A stretch of 17,367 nucleotides of DNA from an uncultured Lachnospiraceae bacterium (GTDB lineage: Bacteria; Bacillota; Clostridia; Lachnospirales; Lachnospiraceae), in NCBI GenBank assembly GCA_910579425.1, contig CAJTVL010000081.1, positions 1-17,367 of the forward strand, in the 5' to 3' direction. A program made the position numbers and the translations under genes. Positions 1 to 7,540 of the stretch are shown here, one piece after another. The notes below the pieces were generated by a model. That model did no database searches. It worked only from the letters and a program-made list of their open reading frames with translations, and was not told the DNA's origin. Position 1 is the first letter of the stretch. The number at the start of each line of letters is the position of its first letter.

Positions 1-48
1 GAAAGCAAAAAAGAAGAACATGAAAAAAGAGCGGAAATTCGGGCTTAA
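1..48 (+). CDS. C-terminal tail of an unidentified upstream gene (partial)
   Basis: The first frame is open from the left edge and ends at a TAA at 46-48, giving a 15-residue lysine- and glutamate-rich tail (ESKKEEHEKRAEIRA). Charged tails like this are common at bacterial C-termini. The stop lies 44 bases before the HD-domain gene on the same strand, as expected for consecutive genes in an operon. The product cannot be identified from so little sequence, and a chance open frame is possible. Confidence 0.35.
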   Translation, partial: ESKKEEHEKRAEIRA

Positions 49-92
49 AGAGTTTACGAGACCGCTCTTTGTGATAAAAGGAGGAAAAGGGA

Positions 93-698
93 GTGTTGCC
101 CACAAGAGAAAAAGCCGAACAGATTTTGAGGGAAGCGGAAGGATGCAACCCGGGACCCTGGGGAAATCACAGCAGGGTGGTGGCGTTGTGCGCGGAAAGG
201 ATTGCCGCCTGCGTAGAGGGAATGGATCCCGAGAAAGCGTACATCGCAGGGCTGATGCACGATATAGGCCGAAAGTTTGGGGTAAAGCATCTGGGGCACG
301 TGTATGACGGCTATCATTACATGATGGAACTGGGATATGACGAGGCAGCCAGGGTATGTCTGACCCATTCCTTTTCCACAGGGAATATTGGAGAATACAT
401 CGGAAACTTTGATATATCCGGGGATCAGATAGAGGAGATCGAGGAGGCGCTGGAGAAGATCAGCTTTGACGATTACGACCGGCTGGTGCAGTTGTGCGAC
501 AGTCTCTCGGGAACGGACGGGGCTGTGGACATGGAGGTGCGTATGGGGGATGTAAAGCGCAGATACGGCCGTTACCCTCAGAGCAAATGGGATAAGAATC
601 TGGCCCTGAAAAAGCTGTTTGATGAAAAGGCGGGCAGGGACATCTATGAGATTCTGCCGCCGGACAGTAAGAATCCGGCGAAGGCAAAAGCGCAGTGA
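93..698 (+). CDS. HD-domain metal-dependent phosphohydrolase
   Basis: This 201-residue protein has the HD-superfamily metal-binding pattern: H26, the H56-D57 pair in the motif LMHDIGRKFG, and D136 in LVQLCDSLSG. H65, H75 and H92 may also serve the site. HD proteins of this size hydrolyse phosphate esters of nucleotides or similar small molecules. No second domain (GGDEF, RelA, tRNA transferase) is present, so the substrate is unknown. I chose the GTG start at 93 because AAGGAGG at 78-84 lies 8 bases upstream. The C-terminus is rich in lysine and alanine. It may be cotranscribed with the gene whose tail is at the left edge. The HD assignment is firm, the function is not. Confidence 0.85.
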   Translation: MLPTREKAEQILREAEGCNPGPWGNHSRVVALCAERIAACVEGMDPEKAYIAGLMHDIGRKFGVKHLGHVYDGYHYMMELGYDEAARVCLTHSFSTGNIGEYIGNFDISGDQIEEIEEALEKISFDDYDRLVQLCDSLSGTDGAVDMEVRMGDVKRRYGRYPQSKWDKNLALKKLFDEKAGRDIYEILPPDSKNPAKAKAQ

Positions 699-860
699 CA
701 ACAGAAGGAATAAGCAAATTATAACGCTATAAATTAACAAGGGCCCGTTATGGAGGCAGGAATCTGCAGCCGGCGCGGGGGCAGAGCCACCGCATAACTT
801 ACCGTCAGCCGCCACAGTAATGCAGCGGTCTGGATAGTTGGAACGGACGCAGGACGGAGA

Positions 861-889
861 TTGTTTTTCGTGATTGGCTATGGTATAAT
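861..889 (+). promoter_or_regulatory. Extended -10 sigma-A promoter for the 935 gene
   Basis: TTGTTT (861-866) and TATAAT (884-889) are separated by 17 bases, and TG at 881-882 adds an extended -10 motif. The expected start of transcription is near 896, about 39 bases before the start codon. The preceding stretch 699-860 is GC-richer and holds no ORF or RNA family that I recognise. Confidence 0.75.
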
Positions 890-934
890 TCTTTCACCAT
901 AAATTGGTAAATTAAGACTTGAAAGGATAATGGC

Positions 935-1348
935 ATGAAAAAGAAATATGTCATCCCCATCAGTTTTATTCTCGTTGCGGCAGTAGGAATTATCAGTTTT
1001 TATCTGCTGACCCAACCTACAGTATTAGGTAATATGAGCAATGAGTATTCAAAGCAAGTCACCACATCATCTGACATTTCTTTTGTAGGAGAAGCAGGCA
1101 ATAGGATAAAGTTTGTTTTTGAATCGAATGTTATCAGCGGAAATTTGGATATGACCTTGTACGATTCAGATGGTAATGCTGTTTATACCTTGGATAATGC
1201 AAAAGAGTTGGCGGCCTATTTTATACTTGAACGTTCCACCACATATACATTGGTCGCTAAGTGTGATAACTTTGTCGGAACGTATAAAATCTTTGTGTAT
1301 TTGGACAAAGCAAACACATCGACAGATTCCGGTTTATCGGTTCAATGA
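935..1348 (+). CDS. Exported or membrane-anchored protein of unknown function
   Basis: This 137-residue protein starts with MKKK followed by an uninterrupted hydrophobic segment at about residues 5-27, a signal peptide or N-terminal anchor. There is no lipobox cysteine. The remaining ~105 residues alternate hydrophobic and polar positions (FVGEAGNRIKFVFES, YTLVAKCDNFVGTYKIFVYL), which suggests a small extracellular beta-sandwich. It is somewhat reminiscent of pre-peptidase C-terminal domains, but that is only a resemblance. AAAGGA at 922-927 lies 7 bases before the ATG. It has its own strong promoter, appears to be a single-gene unit, and is AT-richer than its neighbours, which would fit acquisition by transfer. 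I do not recognise the family. Confidence 0.8.
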   Translation: MKKKYVIPISFILVAAVGIISFYLLTQPTVLGNMSNEYSKQVTTSSDISFVGEAGNRIKFVFESNVISGNLDMTLYDSDGNAVYTLDNAKELAAYFILERSTTYTLVAKCDNFVGTYKIFVYLDKANTSTDSGLSVQ

Positions 1349-1644
1349 AAGTCCAAAACAGGGCGGCGGGGCAGGTGTTGACTATCCCCGTCGCCCTGTC
1401 TGTTATCTCTCCATATCCTGCTCCTGCGGGACTGTTGTTCCCGCTGTTCCTGCCGCAAGATACTGTAAACGCTCTTTCTGATTTTCTCCGCTTTGGTCTG
1501 CTCGTTCCAGTCGGTGGCGGGAATGGATTTACATTTGTACTGCCGCTTTTTCGGGGCATAGATTTTATTCCCGTCTTTATACACCAACCGAAAAAAGGCA
1601 GCATACTTTCGGCGGCAGTCAGCCTTGATTTTGTGAAAGTCCAC
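1342..1644 (-). pseudogene. Possible relic ORF of unknown origin
   Basis: A minus-strand frame beginning at a GTG (and open back to about 1692) encodes a basic peptide beginning VDFHKIKADCRRKYAAFF and continuing through KDGNKIYAPKKRQYKCKSIP and KAEKIRKSVYSILRQEQREQ. The first 75 residues have protein-like composition. The last part runs into a strong hairpin (1358-1399), so this is unlikely to be the intact end of a working gene. No good ribosome binding site precedes the GTG. Its basic character recalls small proteins of integrative elements, but I cannot name a family. It could be a decayed fragment of a mobile element or a chance ORF. Confidence 0.25.
1358..1399 (-). terminator. Strong GC hairpin, terminator-like on the minus strand
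   Basis: A 14-bp stem (1358-1371 with 1386-1399, one G-T wobble) encloses a 14-base loop. On the minus strand the hairpin is followed by TTTT, as in an intrinsic terminator. On the plus strand it begins 10 bases after the stop of the 935 gene, but its 3' flank (CTGTTATCTCTCC) is only moderately T-rich. It may serve the minus-strand relic, or both directions. Confidence 0.6.
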
Positions 1645-1664
1645 GCTGCCGAAAGAAATAAAAA

Positions 1665-1693
1665 TTGAAAGATTATTTATCCTATGATAAAAT
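1665..1693 (+). promoter_or_regulatory. Sigma-A promoter for the AAA_14/DUF4143 gene
   Basis: TTGAAA (1665-1670) and TAAAAT (1688-1693) are separated by 17 bases, with TG at 1685-1686 forming an extended -10. Transcription should start near 1700, leaving a leader of about 100 bases before the ATPase start codon. Confidence 0.75.
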
Positions 1694-1698
1694 TATGG

Positions 1699-1725
1699 CA
1701 AATTTAGAATCAGATTCCAAATTTG
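1699..1725. repeat. 27-bp near-perfect palindrome at the predicted transcription start
   Basis: The arms are CAAATTT-a-GAATC and GATTC-c-AAATTTG around a central A at 1712. Twelve of 13 position pairs are complementary; the mismatch is 1706/1718. It begins 6 bases after the -10 element, so it covers the expected start of transcription. It could be an operator for a dimeric repressor, possibly autoregulatory, or form a hairpin at the 5' end of the mRNA. No T-tract follows, so it is not a standard terminator. Confidence 0.6.
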
Positions 1726-1782
1726 TCAAAACTGTTTCAAAGGGAGGCAACCTTGATTTGAAAGCCGCCCGGAGGAGGCAAA

Positions 1783-1803
1783 ATGGAGGTTAAGTACACA
1801 TGA
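1783..1803 (+). CDS. Six-codon leader ORF overlapping the ATPase start
   Basis: ATG at 1783 opens a frame encoding MEVKYT, with its TGA at 1801-1803 overlapping the ATPase ATG at 1800-1802 (ATGA overlap). A purine run GGAGGAGG at 1771-1778 could load ribosomes onto it, although the spacing of 4 is short. The GGAGGT inside it (1785-1790) is the binding site for the downstream gene. Translational coupling is possible. It may equally be a by-product of the purine-rich leader. Confidence 0.3.
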   Translation: MEVKYT

Positions 1804-3059
1804 ATTACATTCCCAGGTCACTGGAGGCGCGACTGCGCAAATATGAAAAAACCTATAAGGCCATATTAGTCACCGGCCCGCGTCAGGTAGGGAAATCCAC
1901 ACTTTTGAAGAAGGTATTTGCCGACAGGAAGTATGTATCCCTGGATGATCCTTTTATAGAGGAACAGGCCAGGGAGGCAGGAAATATGTTTTTGACATTA
2001 AATCCCCCTCCCGTAACGATCGACGAGGTACAGCGGGCAAAGGAGTTATTCCGGTATATAAAAATAAAATGTGATGAAAGCGAGGAAAAAGGATTATTCT
2101 GTCTGTCCGGTTCCCAGCCTTTCCATCTGATGCAGAATGTGTCGGAATCCTTGTCCGGGCGAATTGGAATTTTGGAGCTTTGCGGATTGTCCATGCGTGA
2201 GTGTATGGGAGACTCTTTTAACCGGCATTTTCTTCCTGCCATGGAATATGTGACAGAGCGGAGAAAATCCGTAAAGCAGCCGGAAAATATCTGGGAAATC
2301 ATCCATAGGGGCGGCTATCCGGAGCTCCAGGATAAGGAGAAAGAGTGGGGCGCCTTCTACGCGGATTATGTAAAGACCTACATGGAGAGGGATGTCCGGG
2401 AGCTGGCCGCTGTGCAGGACTTAAATGCATTCAGGCAATTTATGATTGCGGCAGCCGCAAGATGCGGGGAGATATTGAATTATTCCAGTATAGCGTCGGA
2501 GATTGGAAAAGATGTGGGGACAGTGAAAAACTGGATGTCTATTTTGGAGGCGTCCGGAATTATCTATTTATTAGAACCTTATACCTCCGGGATTTTAAAA
2601 CGGGTGGTGAAATCTCCGAAACTGTATTTCCGGGACACAGGTCTTGCCTGCTATCTTACAAGATGGCTGAGTGCGGAAAGTCTGGCTTATGGGGCAATGA
2701 GCGGCCCCCTGTTTGAAACATTCGTAGTTTCTGAAATTTTGAAGTCCTTCTCCAATGAGGGGATGGATTACCGGCATTTTGTGTCGTATTATCGCGGGCG
2801 CGATAAGAAAAAGGTGAAGGAAAACGGGGAAACATTGGAAGCTGAGGCGGAAATTGACCTGATCATCGAAGAAAACGGGATCCTCTATCCGATAGAGATC
2901 AAGAAAAATACCCAGGCAAAAGCGATCATGACTTCCGCATTTTCGGTATTAGATCAAATTCCGGGGAAAAAGAGGGGTACGGGAGCGGTGATATGTAATT
3001 GCCCGGATGTGGGGGCGCTCAGGGAAAATGTATTGCAGGTGCCCGTCTGGTATATATGA
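1800..3059 (+). CDS. AAA_14-family ATPase with C-terminal DUF4143 domain
   Basis: This 419-residue protein has the usual length of the AAA_14/DUF4143 family. Walker A is GPRQVGKST (26-34), Walker B is PVTIDEVQ (71-78, with D75 and E76), a sensor-like LSGSQ lies at 102-106, and a conserved arginine is at 121 (LSGRIGILEL). A helix-turn-helix-like segment (about 228-260) precedes the C-terminal domain. That domain contains E306 (GPLFETFV), D353 (EAEIDLIIEE) and E366-x-K368 (PIEIKKN), an arrangement resembling a PD-(D/E)xK nuclease fold. Members are widespread in gut anaerobes and their function is not established. ATP binding follows from the motifs; DNA action is inference. GGAGGT at 1785-1790 lies 9 bases upstream. 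The gene stands alone with its own promoter. Confidence 0.9.
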   Translation: MNYIPRSLEARLRKYEKTYKAILVTGPRQVGKSTLLKKVFADRKYVSLDDPFIEEQAREAGNMFLTLNPPPVTIDEVQRAKELFRYIKIKCDESEEKGLFCLSGSQPFHLMQNVSESLSGRIGILELCGLSMRECMGDSFNRHFLPAMEYVTERRKSVKQPENIWEIIHRGGYPELQDKEKEWGAFYADYVKTYMERDVRELAAVQDLNAFRQFMIAAAARCGEILNYSSIASEIGKDVGTVKNWMSILEASGIIYLLEPYTSGILKRVVKSPKLYFRDTGLACYLTRWLSAESLAYGAMSGPLFETFVVSEILKSFSNEGMDYRHFVSYYRGRDKKKVKENGETLEAEAEIDLIIEENGILYPIEIKKNTQAKAIMTSAFSVLDQIPGKKRGTGAVICNCPDVGALRENVLQVPVWYI

Positions 3060-3072
3060 GAAGATAGATACA

Positions 3073-3135
3073 ATATGCTCCCTTCTGAGTAACAAGCTTC
3101 TATCAGTCCACTTGTTTATCCCAAAGGGAGCATAT
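3073..3135. repeat. 12-bp perfect inverted repeat between convergent genes
   Basis: ATATGCTCCCTT (3073-3084) and AAGGGAGCATAT (3124-3135) are exact inverted copies 39 bases apart. Inside, AACAAG (3091-3096) pairs with CTTGTT (3111-3116) around a 14-base loop, giving a two-tier hairpin. It sits 13 bases after the ATPase stop and 10 bases past the GH31 stop. A bidirectional terminator is the simplest reading. Neither strand carries a proper T-tract, although the minus-strand flank is moderately T-rich. Confidence 0.65.
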
Positions 3136-3145
3136 CAGAAATATG

Positions 3146-5659
3146 TTAAAAAGTAAGCCGGCACCCTCCCTCAGGCAGCAGAGAAGTTTCCGTACTTTGC
3201 AGGTGCCCGTCGGGAGCGATAACCGTTACAAAGAACTGCTGATTTTCCTGTTTATAGCATCCTTCCTGAGGGGATATTGTGAGCCTTCGGCTTTGTTCCT
3301 CCCACAGGAGCCGCACCTGGGCATACTCCCCGGTTTCATAGGCATAGCCGTCGCCCCTGTCCCGATACCAGATGAATTCTGCATTTTTGCCGCTGTAGAT
3401 CCGGATTTCAACCGGATTTTCCTGGCAGGTATGCATGGATTCCGGCCCGAAGAGAAGAATGGAACCGGCTCTGGCAAAGAGAGGAAGGATTTCCAGCGGT
3501 GCATTTGCTCTAATCAACGTGCCTCCTTCGTAATACAGGTTGTTCCAGAAGTCATACCAGCCGCTTTCTTCAGGGAGATAGATTTCCCGGCTGGCTGCGC
3601 CCTTTTCCGTGACCGGACAGACCATTAAGCTGCCGCCAAAAAGATATTGATCCGCAATTTCCATGCAGCGCCGATCCGACCGAAAATCCATCCACAGGCT
3701 CCGCATGATGGTATATTGATACCGGGTAACCTGCCAGGCCAGCGAATAGATGTAGGGCATAAGCCGGTAGCGCAGCATCAGATACCGATGTAAAATTTTC
3801 TCTGCTTCTTCGCCGAAGCGCCAGACCTCCCGGGGGCTTTTGGTTCCATGGGCGCGGAAAACAGGGCAAAAAGCGCCGAACTGAAACCAGCGGACATATA
3901 ATTCCCGATAATCCGGGGAATCGCACAGATCACCCATAAAACCGCCGATGTCCGATGTCCAGTATGGCAGCCCGGACAGCGAATACTGAAGCCCGTCCGC
4001 TATTTGCCTTCGGAAGGTGTGCCAGGAATACCAGGTGTCGCCTGACCATACGGCTGTGGCGTATTTTTGGATTCCGGCGAAGCCTGTCCGAGACAGTATA
4101 AATACCCGCTTGGAGCTATCTGCCTGCCGCTGGTGTTCGTAAATCCCCCTTGAGTGGGCAAGGGTATAGGCATTGAGCCACCGGGCAGCCCCTCCCCGGC
4201 AGGTTTGATACATATGATAGGCTCCCTGAATACTCCACAGGTTTGGCTCGGTGGCGTCCAGCCACCAGGCATCGACTCCCTTTTGAAAGAGATTCTGCTC
4301 CATACGGCGCCAGAGGGCGTCCCGCGCCTGGGCATTCCAGGCATCATAGTAATTCCGGCGAAAGCCCTGCAGCGCAGCAGTGTAATCCCCAAGAGCGGCG
4401 GATGGTCCGTCATCCATCAGAAAGCCTTCTTTTTTAAATTCCTGATAGGCTTCGTTTTTTTCGCTTTCGCCGAAATTTGGCCATACGCTGACCATAAAGT
4501 GAACGTTCTGTTTGTGAAGGGCGTTGGTCACTTCCTCAATATCCTCTGCATATTCCGGTGAAAACTCAAGGGCATTCCAGCCAAAATCCCCCCAGTACTG
4601 CCAGTCCTGAACAACTGCGTCAATGGGATGAGCGCGCCGTTTGTGTTCGGCGACGATATCCAGCACTTCCTGGGCGGTGCGGTAGCATTCCCTGCTCTGC
4701 CAGTAACCGTAAGCCCATTTCGGGAAAAGCGGTGCGTCGCCGGTCAGCCTGCGGTAACCCTGAATAATCTGATCCGCTTCCGGTCCATAGAGCACACAGT
4801 AGTCGATGCCGCCTCCCACCTCTGACCAGATAGAGGTCTCTTCCTGCTGATCCGGAGTCTGATAATACAAATTAACGGCGGCATTGACAAAAACAGAGTA
4901 CTCTTTTCCGGCCTCCAGCCGGATGGAGCCGGTGTAGTAGTTGGCATGCCAGGAGGTACCCCGTTCAATCACAACAGTATCGCCTACCCGAACCACCAGG
5001 TTTTCGTATCCCATGTTTTTGGTCAGTTTTTCGATAATCCAGATGTACTGACCGGTCTGCCGGGGAACAAAAACAGTTCCGAAAGTCTTGGTATATGGAT
5101 GAAAATCCAGCTTAAGCGGTGTCTTCTTGCGGTTGATTTCCGTCAGAGAACAGTTGTTCCAAAGAAGGCCGTAGCCATTGCCGGAAATCAGAACCGGTAC
5201 CGCGCTGATAATATTAAACTGGTTTAGATGGACAAACCGTCCCTTATAGTTACATACACCGTCTGCCTGCTGCCCCAAACCGCCCAGAATTTCATTCTCG
5301 TCAGACCAAAAAGACTGCTCCACATGGCCGGTCCAGCCGTTTTCCTGCGAAGTCATGGTGAAACGTGTCTCCTTTTCCCGCAGGATTATTTTGCCAAAGG
5401 CACAGTCGCAGAACTGCAGCGTACTGTCGGCACGGGAATAAACCGCGCGGATTGCCGGAGTCTCCACGGTGATAAAGTCTGGTGTTTCTTTTACCGACCA
5501 ATCTTCATATTCCGGCAGAGGGTTTGTCAGGATCAGTTCTTCCGGCGCACTTTGATTGTCCATCTGCCTCTGAACCCGTATGATGCTCTCGCTCAGAACC
5601 GAAAGCTTCAACACGCTCTGCTTTCCTTCTATCAAAAGTCCCTGTTTCGTTTTTTTCAT
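3146..5659 (-). CDS. GH31 family glycosidase, probable alpha-xylosidase
   Basis: This 837-residue retaining glycoside hydrolase of family 31 has no signal peptide, so it acts in the cytoplasm on imported oligosaccharide. The nucleophile is D468 in GVDAWWLDATEP and the general acid/base is D541 in WSGDTWYSW; DIGGF (570-574) is also typical. An N-terminal beta-sandwich (to about 190) is followed by a PA14-like stretch (about 190-265, with GSIRLEAGKEYSVFVNAA), then the (beta/alpha)8 domain (about 310-640) and beta-rich C-terminal domains. The WWLDATEP form and the PA14-like insertion recall Xyl31A-type alpha-xylosidases acting on xyloglucan. Alpha-glucosidase activity cannot be excluded. I chose ATG at 5659 because GGAGG lies 7-8 bases upstream; an in-frame start at 5692 would overlap the permease gene. 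It is the last gene of the transport operon, 13 bases after the permease. Confidence 0.9.
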   Translation of the reverse strand: MKKTKQGLLIEGKQSVLKLSVLSESIIRVQRQMDNQSAPEELILTNPLPEYEDWSVKETPDFITVETPAIRAVYSRADSTLQFCDCAFGKIILREKETRFTMTSQENGWTGHVEQSFWSDENEILGGLGQQADGVCNYKGRFVHLNQFNIISAVPVLISGNGYGLLWNNCSLTEINRKKTPLKLDFHPYTKTFGTVFVPRQTGQYIWIIEKLTKNMGYENLVVRVGDTVVIERGTSWHANYYTGSIRLEAGKEYSVFVNAAVNLYYQTPDQQEETSIWSEVGGGIDYCVLYGPEADQIIQGYRRLTGDAPLFPKWAYGYWQSRECYRTAQEVLDIVAEHKRRAHPIDAVVQDWQYWGDFGWNALEFSPEYAEDIEEVTNALHKQNVHFMVSVWPNFGESEKNEAYQEFKKEGFLMDDGPSAALGDYTAALQGFRRNYYDAWNAQARDALWRRMEQNLFQKGVDAWWLDATEPNLWSIQGAYHMYQTCRGGAARWLNAYTLAHSRGIYEHQRQADSSKRVFILSRTGFAGIQKYATAVWSGDTWYSWHTFRRQIADGLQYSLSGLPYWTSDIGGFMGDLCDSPDYRELYVRWFQFGAFCPVFRAHGTKSPREVWRFGEEAEKILHRYLMLRYRLMPYIYSLAWQVTRYQYTIMRSLWMDFRSDRRCMEIADQYLFGGSLMVCPVTEKGAASREIYLPEESGWYDFWNNLYYEGGTLIRANAPLEILPLFARAGSILLFGPESMHTCQENPVEIRIYSGKNAEFIWYRDRGDGYAYETGEYAQVRLLWEEQSRRLTISPQEGCYKQENQQFFVTVIAPDGHLQSTETSLLPEGGCRLTF

Positions 5660-5672
5660 GTCTTGCCTCCTC

Positions 5673-6578
5673 TCATCCCTTGACAGAACCAATCATTACC
5701 CCTTTGACGAAATATTTCTGGGCAAACGGGTAAGCGCACAAAATGGGTACGGTTGCCACCACGATCAGAGCGTATTTGAGCACGGCCACGGAATTGAGCA
5801 TCAGAAGAGCCTGCTCGGGATCTACCAGATCTGACAGATTCATTTCGTTCAGTACCAGGAGCTCACGCATGATGTTTTGAAGGGGAAACTTATCCCGGTC
5901 ATTTAAATAGATCATCGCGTTGAAATAAGCATTCCAGTGGTTCACTGCGGAGAACAGGGTGTTGACTGCAATGATCGCCTTGGAAAGGGGCAGGACAAAG
6001 GAGAAGAAATATTTCGTATCATTGCATCCGTCAATGCTGGCCGCCTCCAGCATTTCGTAGGGAATACTCGTCTGGATAAAGGTTCGGGTGACGATCATAT
6101 TGTATACGGAGAGAGCCCCGGGAAGAACCATAACCCAAAATGTATTCATCAGATGCAGGTTACTGATATTGATATAGGAAGGGATCATGCCTCCGGAAAA
6201 AAACATGGTAAAGGTGAAGATCAGCATGAGAAATCCCCTTCCTCTCAGATCCCTCCGGGATAGAGGATAGGCGGTGATCAGGGCCATGGAAACATTGATC
6301 AGCGTCCCTACAGCAGTGTAGAGTAGGGTGTTCCAGTAGGCACGCAGGATGTCATTGTTTCTGAAAACGGTTTTATACCCTTCCAGATTAAGCTCTACCG
6401 GCCACAGGATCACCTTTCCGGAGGAAACGGCGTCTCCGGAGGAAAAGGAAGCGGAAAGTACGAAAACCATGGGATAGAGTGCCATGACAAGTAAGACAGA
6501 CATGATAAAGCCGGAGATGATATAATAAACCAAATCATCTCTGGAAGCAGATATACGGTTTTTAGCGATATTGTTCAT
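5673..6578 (-). CDS. Carbohydrate ABC transporter permease (LplC/YtcP type)
   Basis: This 301-residue inner-membrane permease of the CUT1 oligosaccharide class has about six hydrophobic segments, the first at about 16-42. It carries the EAA loop that docks the ATPase, EAASIDGCND at 178-187, with E178 and G184. The C-terminal KYFVKGVMIGSVKG is characteristic of the LplC/YtcP branch. The start at 6578 is set by AAGGAGGA 5 bases upstream; the GTG at 6596 lies inside the preceding gene and has no such site. It begins 11 bases after the other permease's stop, pointing to translational coupling. It forms the membrane channel with the LplB-type partner. No ATPase is encoded here, so a shared MsmK-like ATPase elsewhere is likely. 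Confidence 0.92.
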   Translation of the reverse strand: MNNIAKNRISASRDDLVYYIISGFIMSVLLVMALYPMVFVLSASFSSGDAVSSGKVILWPVELNLEGYKTVFRNNDILRAYWNTLLYTAVGTLINVSMALITAYPLSRRDLRGRGFLMLIFTFTMFFSGGMIPSYINISNLHLMNTFWVMVLPGALSVYNMIVTRTFIQTSIPYEMLEAASIDGCNDTKYFFSFVLPLSKAIIAVNTLFSAVNHWNAYFNAMIYLNDRDKFPLQNIMRELLVLNEMNLSDLVDPEQALLMLNSVAVLKYALIVVATVPILCAYPFAQKYFVKGVMIGSVKG

Positions 6579-6589
6579 AGGTATCCTCC

Positions 6590-7519
6590 TTACCACAGGC
6601 TGGTTTCCCCAAGCTTTTTGGCGGTGTAGTTTACGATTACCAGCAGGGTGAAATTGATCAGTGAATTGAACAGCCCCACCGCCGTTGCATAGGAGAAATC
6701 TCCGCCGCTCATCAGACCGACCTTATAAACATAGGTCGAAATCACTTCACTGCTGCTGCGGTTCAAATCATTCTGCAAAAGCAGTACTTTCTCAAAACCG
6801 ATATTCATGATGTTTCCTGCATTCATGATCAGCATAATGCTTACCGTTGGCAAGATGGCCGGAAGATCGATATAGCGCACCCTTTGTAACCTGCTTGCCC
6901 CATCGATCTGTGCGGATTCATGCAGTTCCATATCCACTCCGGAAAGGGCGGCCGTATAAATGATACTTCCCCAGCCCAGTCCCTGCCAGATGCCGGTCCA
7001 TACATAGATATGCCTGAAAGCATTTGGATTGCCGAAAATGTCAGGCATGATTTCTCCTGTAAAAACGCGGTAGGCGAGACCAAAAACGCCGGAAAGAGGA
7101 TTGAAAATCTGCATGACCATCCCGATCATGACGACCACGGAAATAAAATGGGGCATATACAGCACCGTCTGTACGGTCTTTGTAAACCGCTTTCCAGGGA
7201 AAGAATGGAGCAGCAGTGCCAGGATGATCGGAAGGGGAAAGCTGGCAAGGAGTGAATAGAGAGATACGGAGAGGGTATTCCAAAGAATCCTTTTAAAGTC
7301 GTGATATTTGAAAAATTTTTGGAAATTATCCAATCCTACCCACTCGCTGCCCCAGATCCCATATCTGAAATCATAATCTCTGAATGCAATCTGCGCGCCA
7401 ACCATAGGGATATAGGCGAAAATAACAATGTAGATAACAGGGATTACCAAAAAAAGGTACAGGCGCCATTTGGAAAGATAATATTTTTTAAATTTGGCAA
7501 AGGCCGATTTTTTTTGCAT
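6590..7519 (-). CDS. Carbohydrate ABC transporter permease (LplB/YteP type)
   Basis: This 309-residue membrane protein begins with a basic segment and a first hydrophobic helix at about 21-40, followed by further helices. The EAA-like loop is ESAQIDGASR at 201-210, matching the LplB branch of CUT1 permeases (its glutamate is followed by serine instead of alanine). I chose ATG at 7519: AAAGGAG lies 11 bases upstream. The GTG at 7531 directly abuts that site and is unlikely to be used. It pairs with the LplC-type permease. A terminator-like hairpin separates it from the upstream binding-protein gene, so its expression probably depends on read-through. Confidence 0.9.
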   Translation of the reverse strand: MQKKSAFAKFKKYYLSKWRLYLFLVIPVIYIVIFAYIPMVGAQIAFRDYDFRYGIWGSEWVGLDNFQKFFKYHDFKRILWNTLSVSLYSLLASFPLPIILALLLHSFPGKRFTKTVQTVLYMPHFISVVVMIGMVMQIFNPLSGVFGLAYRVFTGEIMPDIFGNPNAFRHIYVWTGIWQGLGWGSIIYTAALSGVDMELHESAQIDGASRLQRVRYIDLPAILPTVSIMLIMNAGNIMNIGFEKVLLLQNDLNRSSSEVISTYVYKVGLMSGGDFSYATAVGLFNSLINFTLLVIVNYTAKKLGETSLW

Positions 7520-7540
7520 ATTTTGGGTCACTCCTTTCTG

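Noticed and set aside
26..70. 9-bp inverted repeat AAAGAGCGG / CCGCTCTTT with a 27-base loop
   Set aside because: The loop is long, one arm lies inside the probable upstream coding tail, and no T-tract follows; likely chance.
54..815. Long minus-strand open frame of about 250 codons opposite the HD-domain gene
   Set aside because: It lies antisense to a gene with clear HD motifs, has no ribosome binding site and reads as low-quality protein; it is a shadow.
699..860. GC-rich leader-like stretch considered for a riboswitch
   Set aside because: It lies upstream of the promoter at 861-889, so it is not in the leader of the next gene, and no conserved cobalamin, c-di-GMP or fluoride element was recognised.
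3143..3628. Plus-strand open frame opposite the GH31 C-terminus
   Set aside because: It is antisense to conserved GH31 sequence with no family features; other frames across 3200-15600 were dismissed for the same reason.
6578..6596. Longer N-terminus of the LplC-type permease from GTG 6596
   Set aside because: It would overlap the upstream gene and lacks a ribosome binding site, whereas ATG 6578 has AAGGAGGA at ideal spacing.
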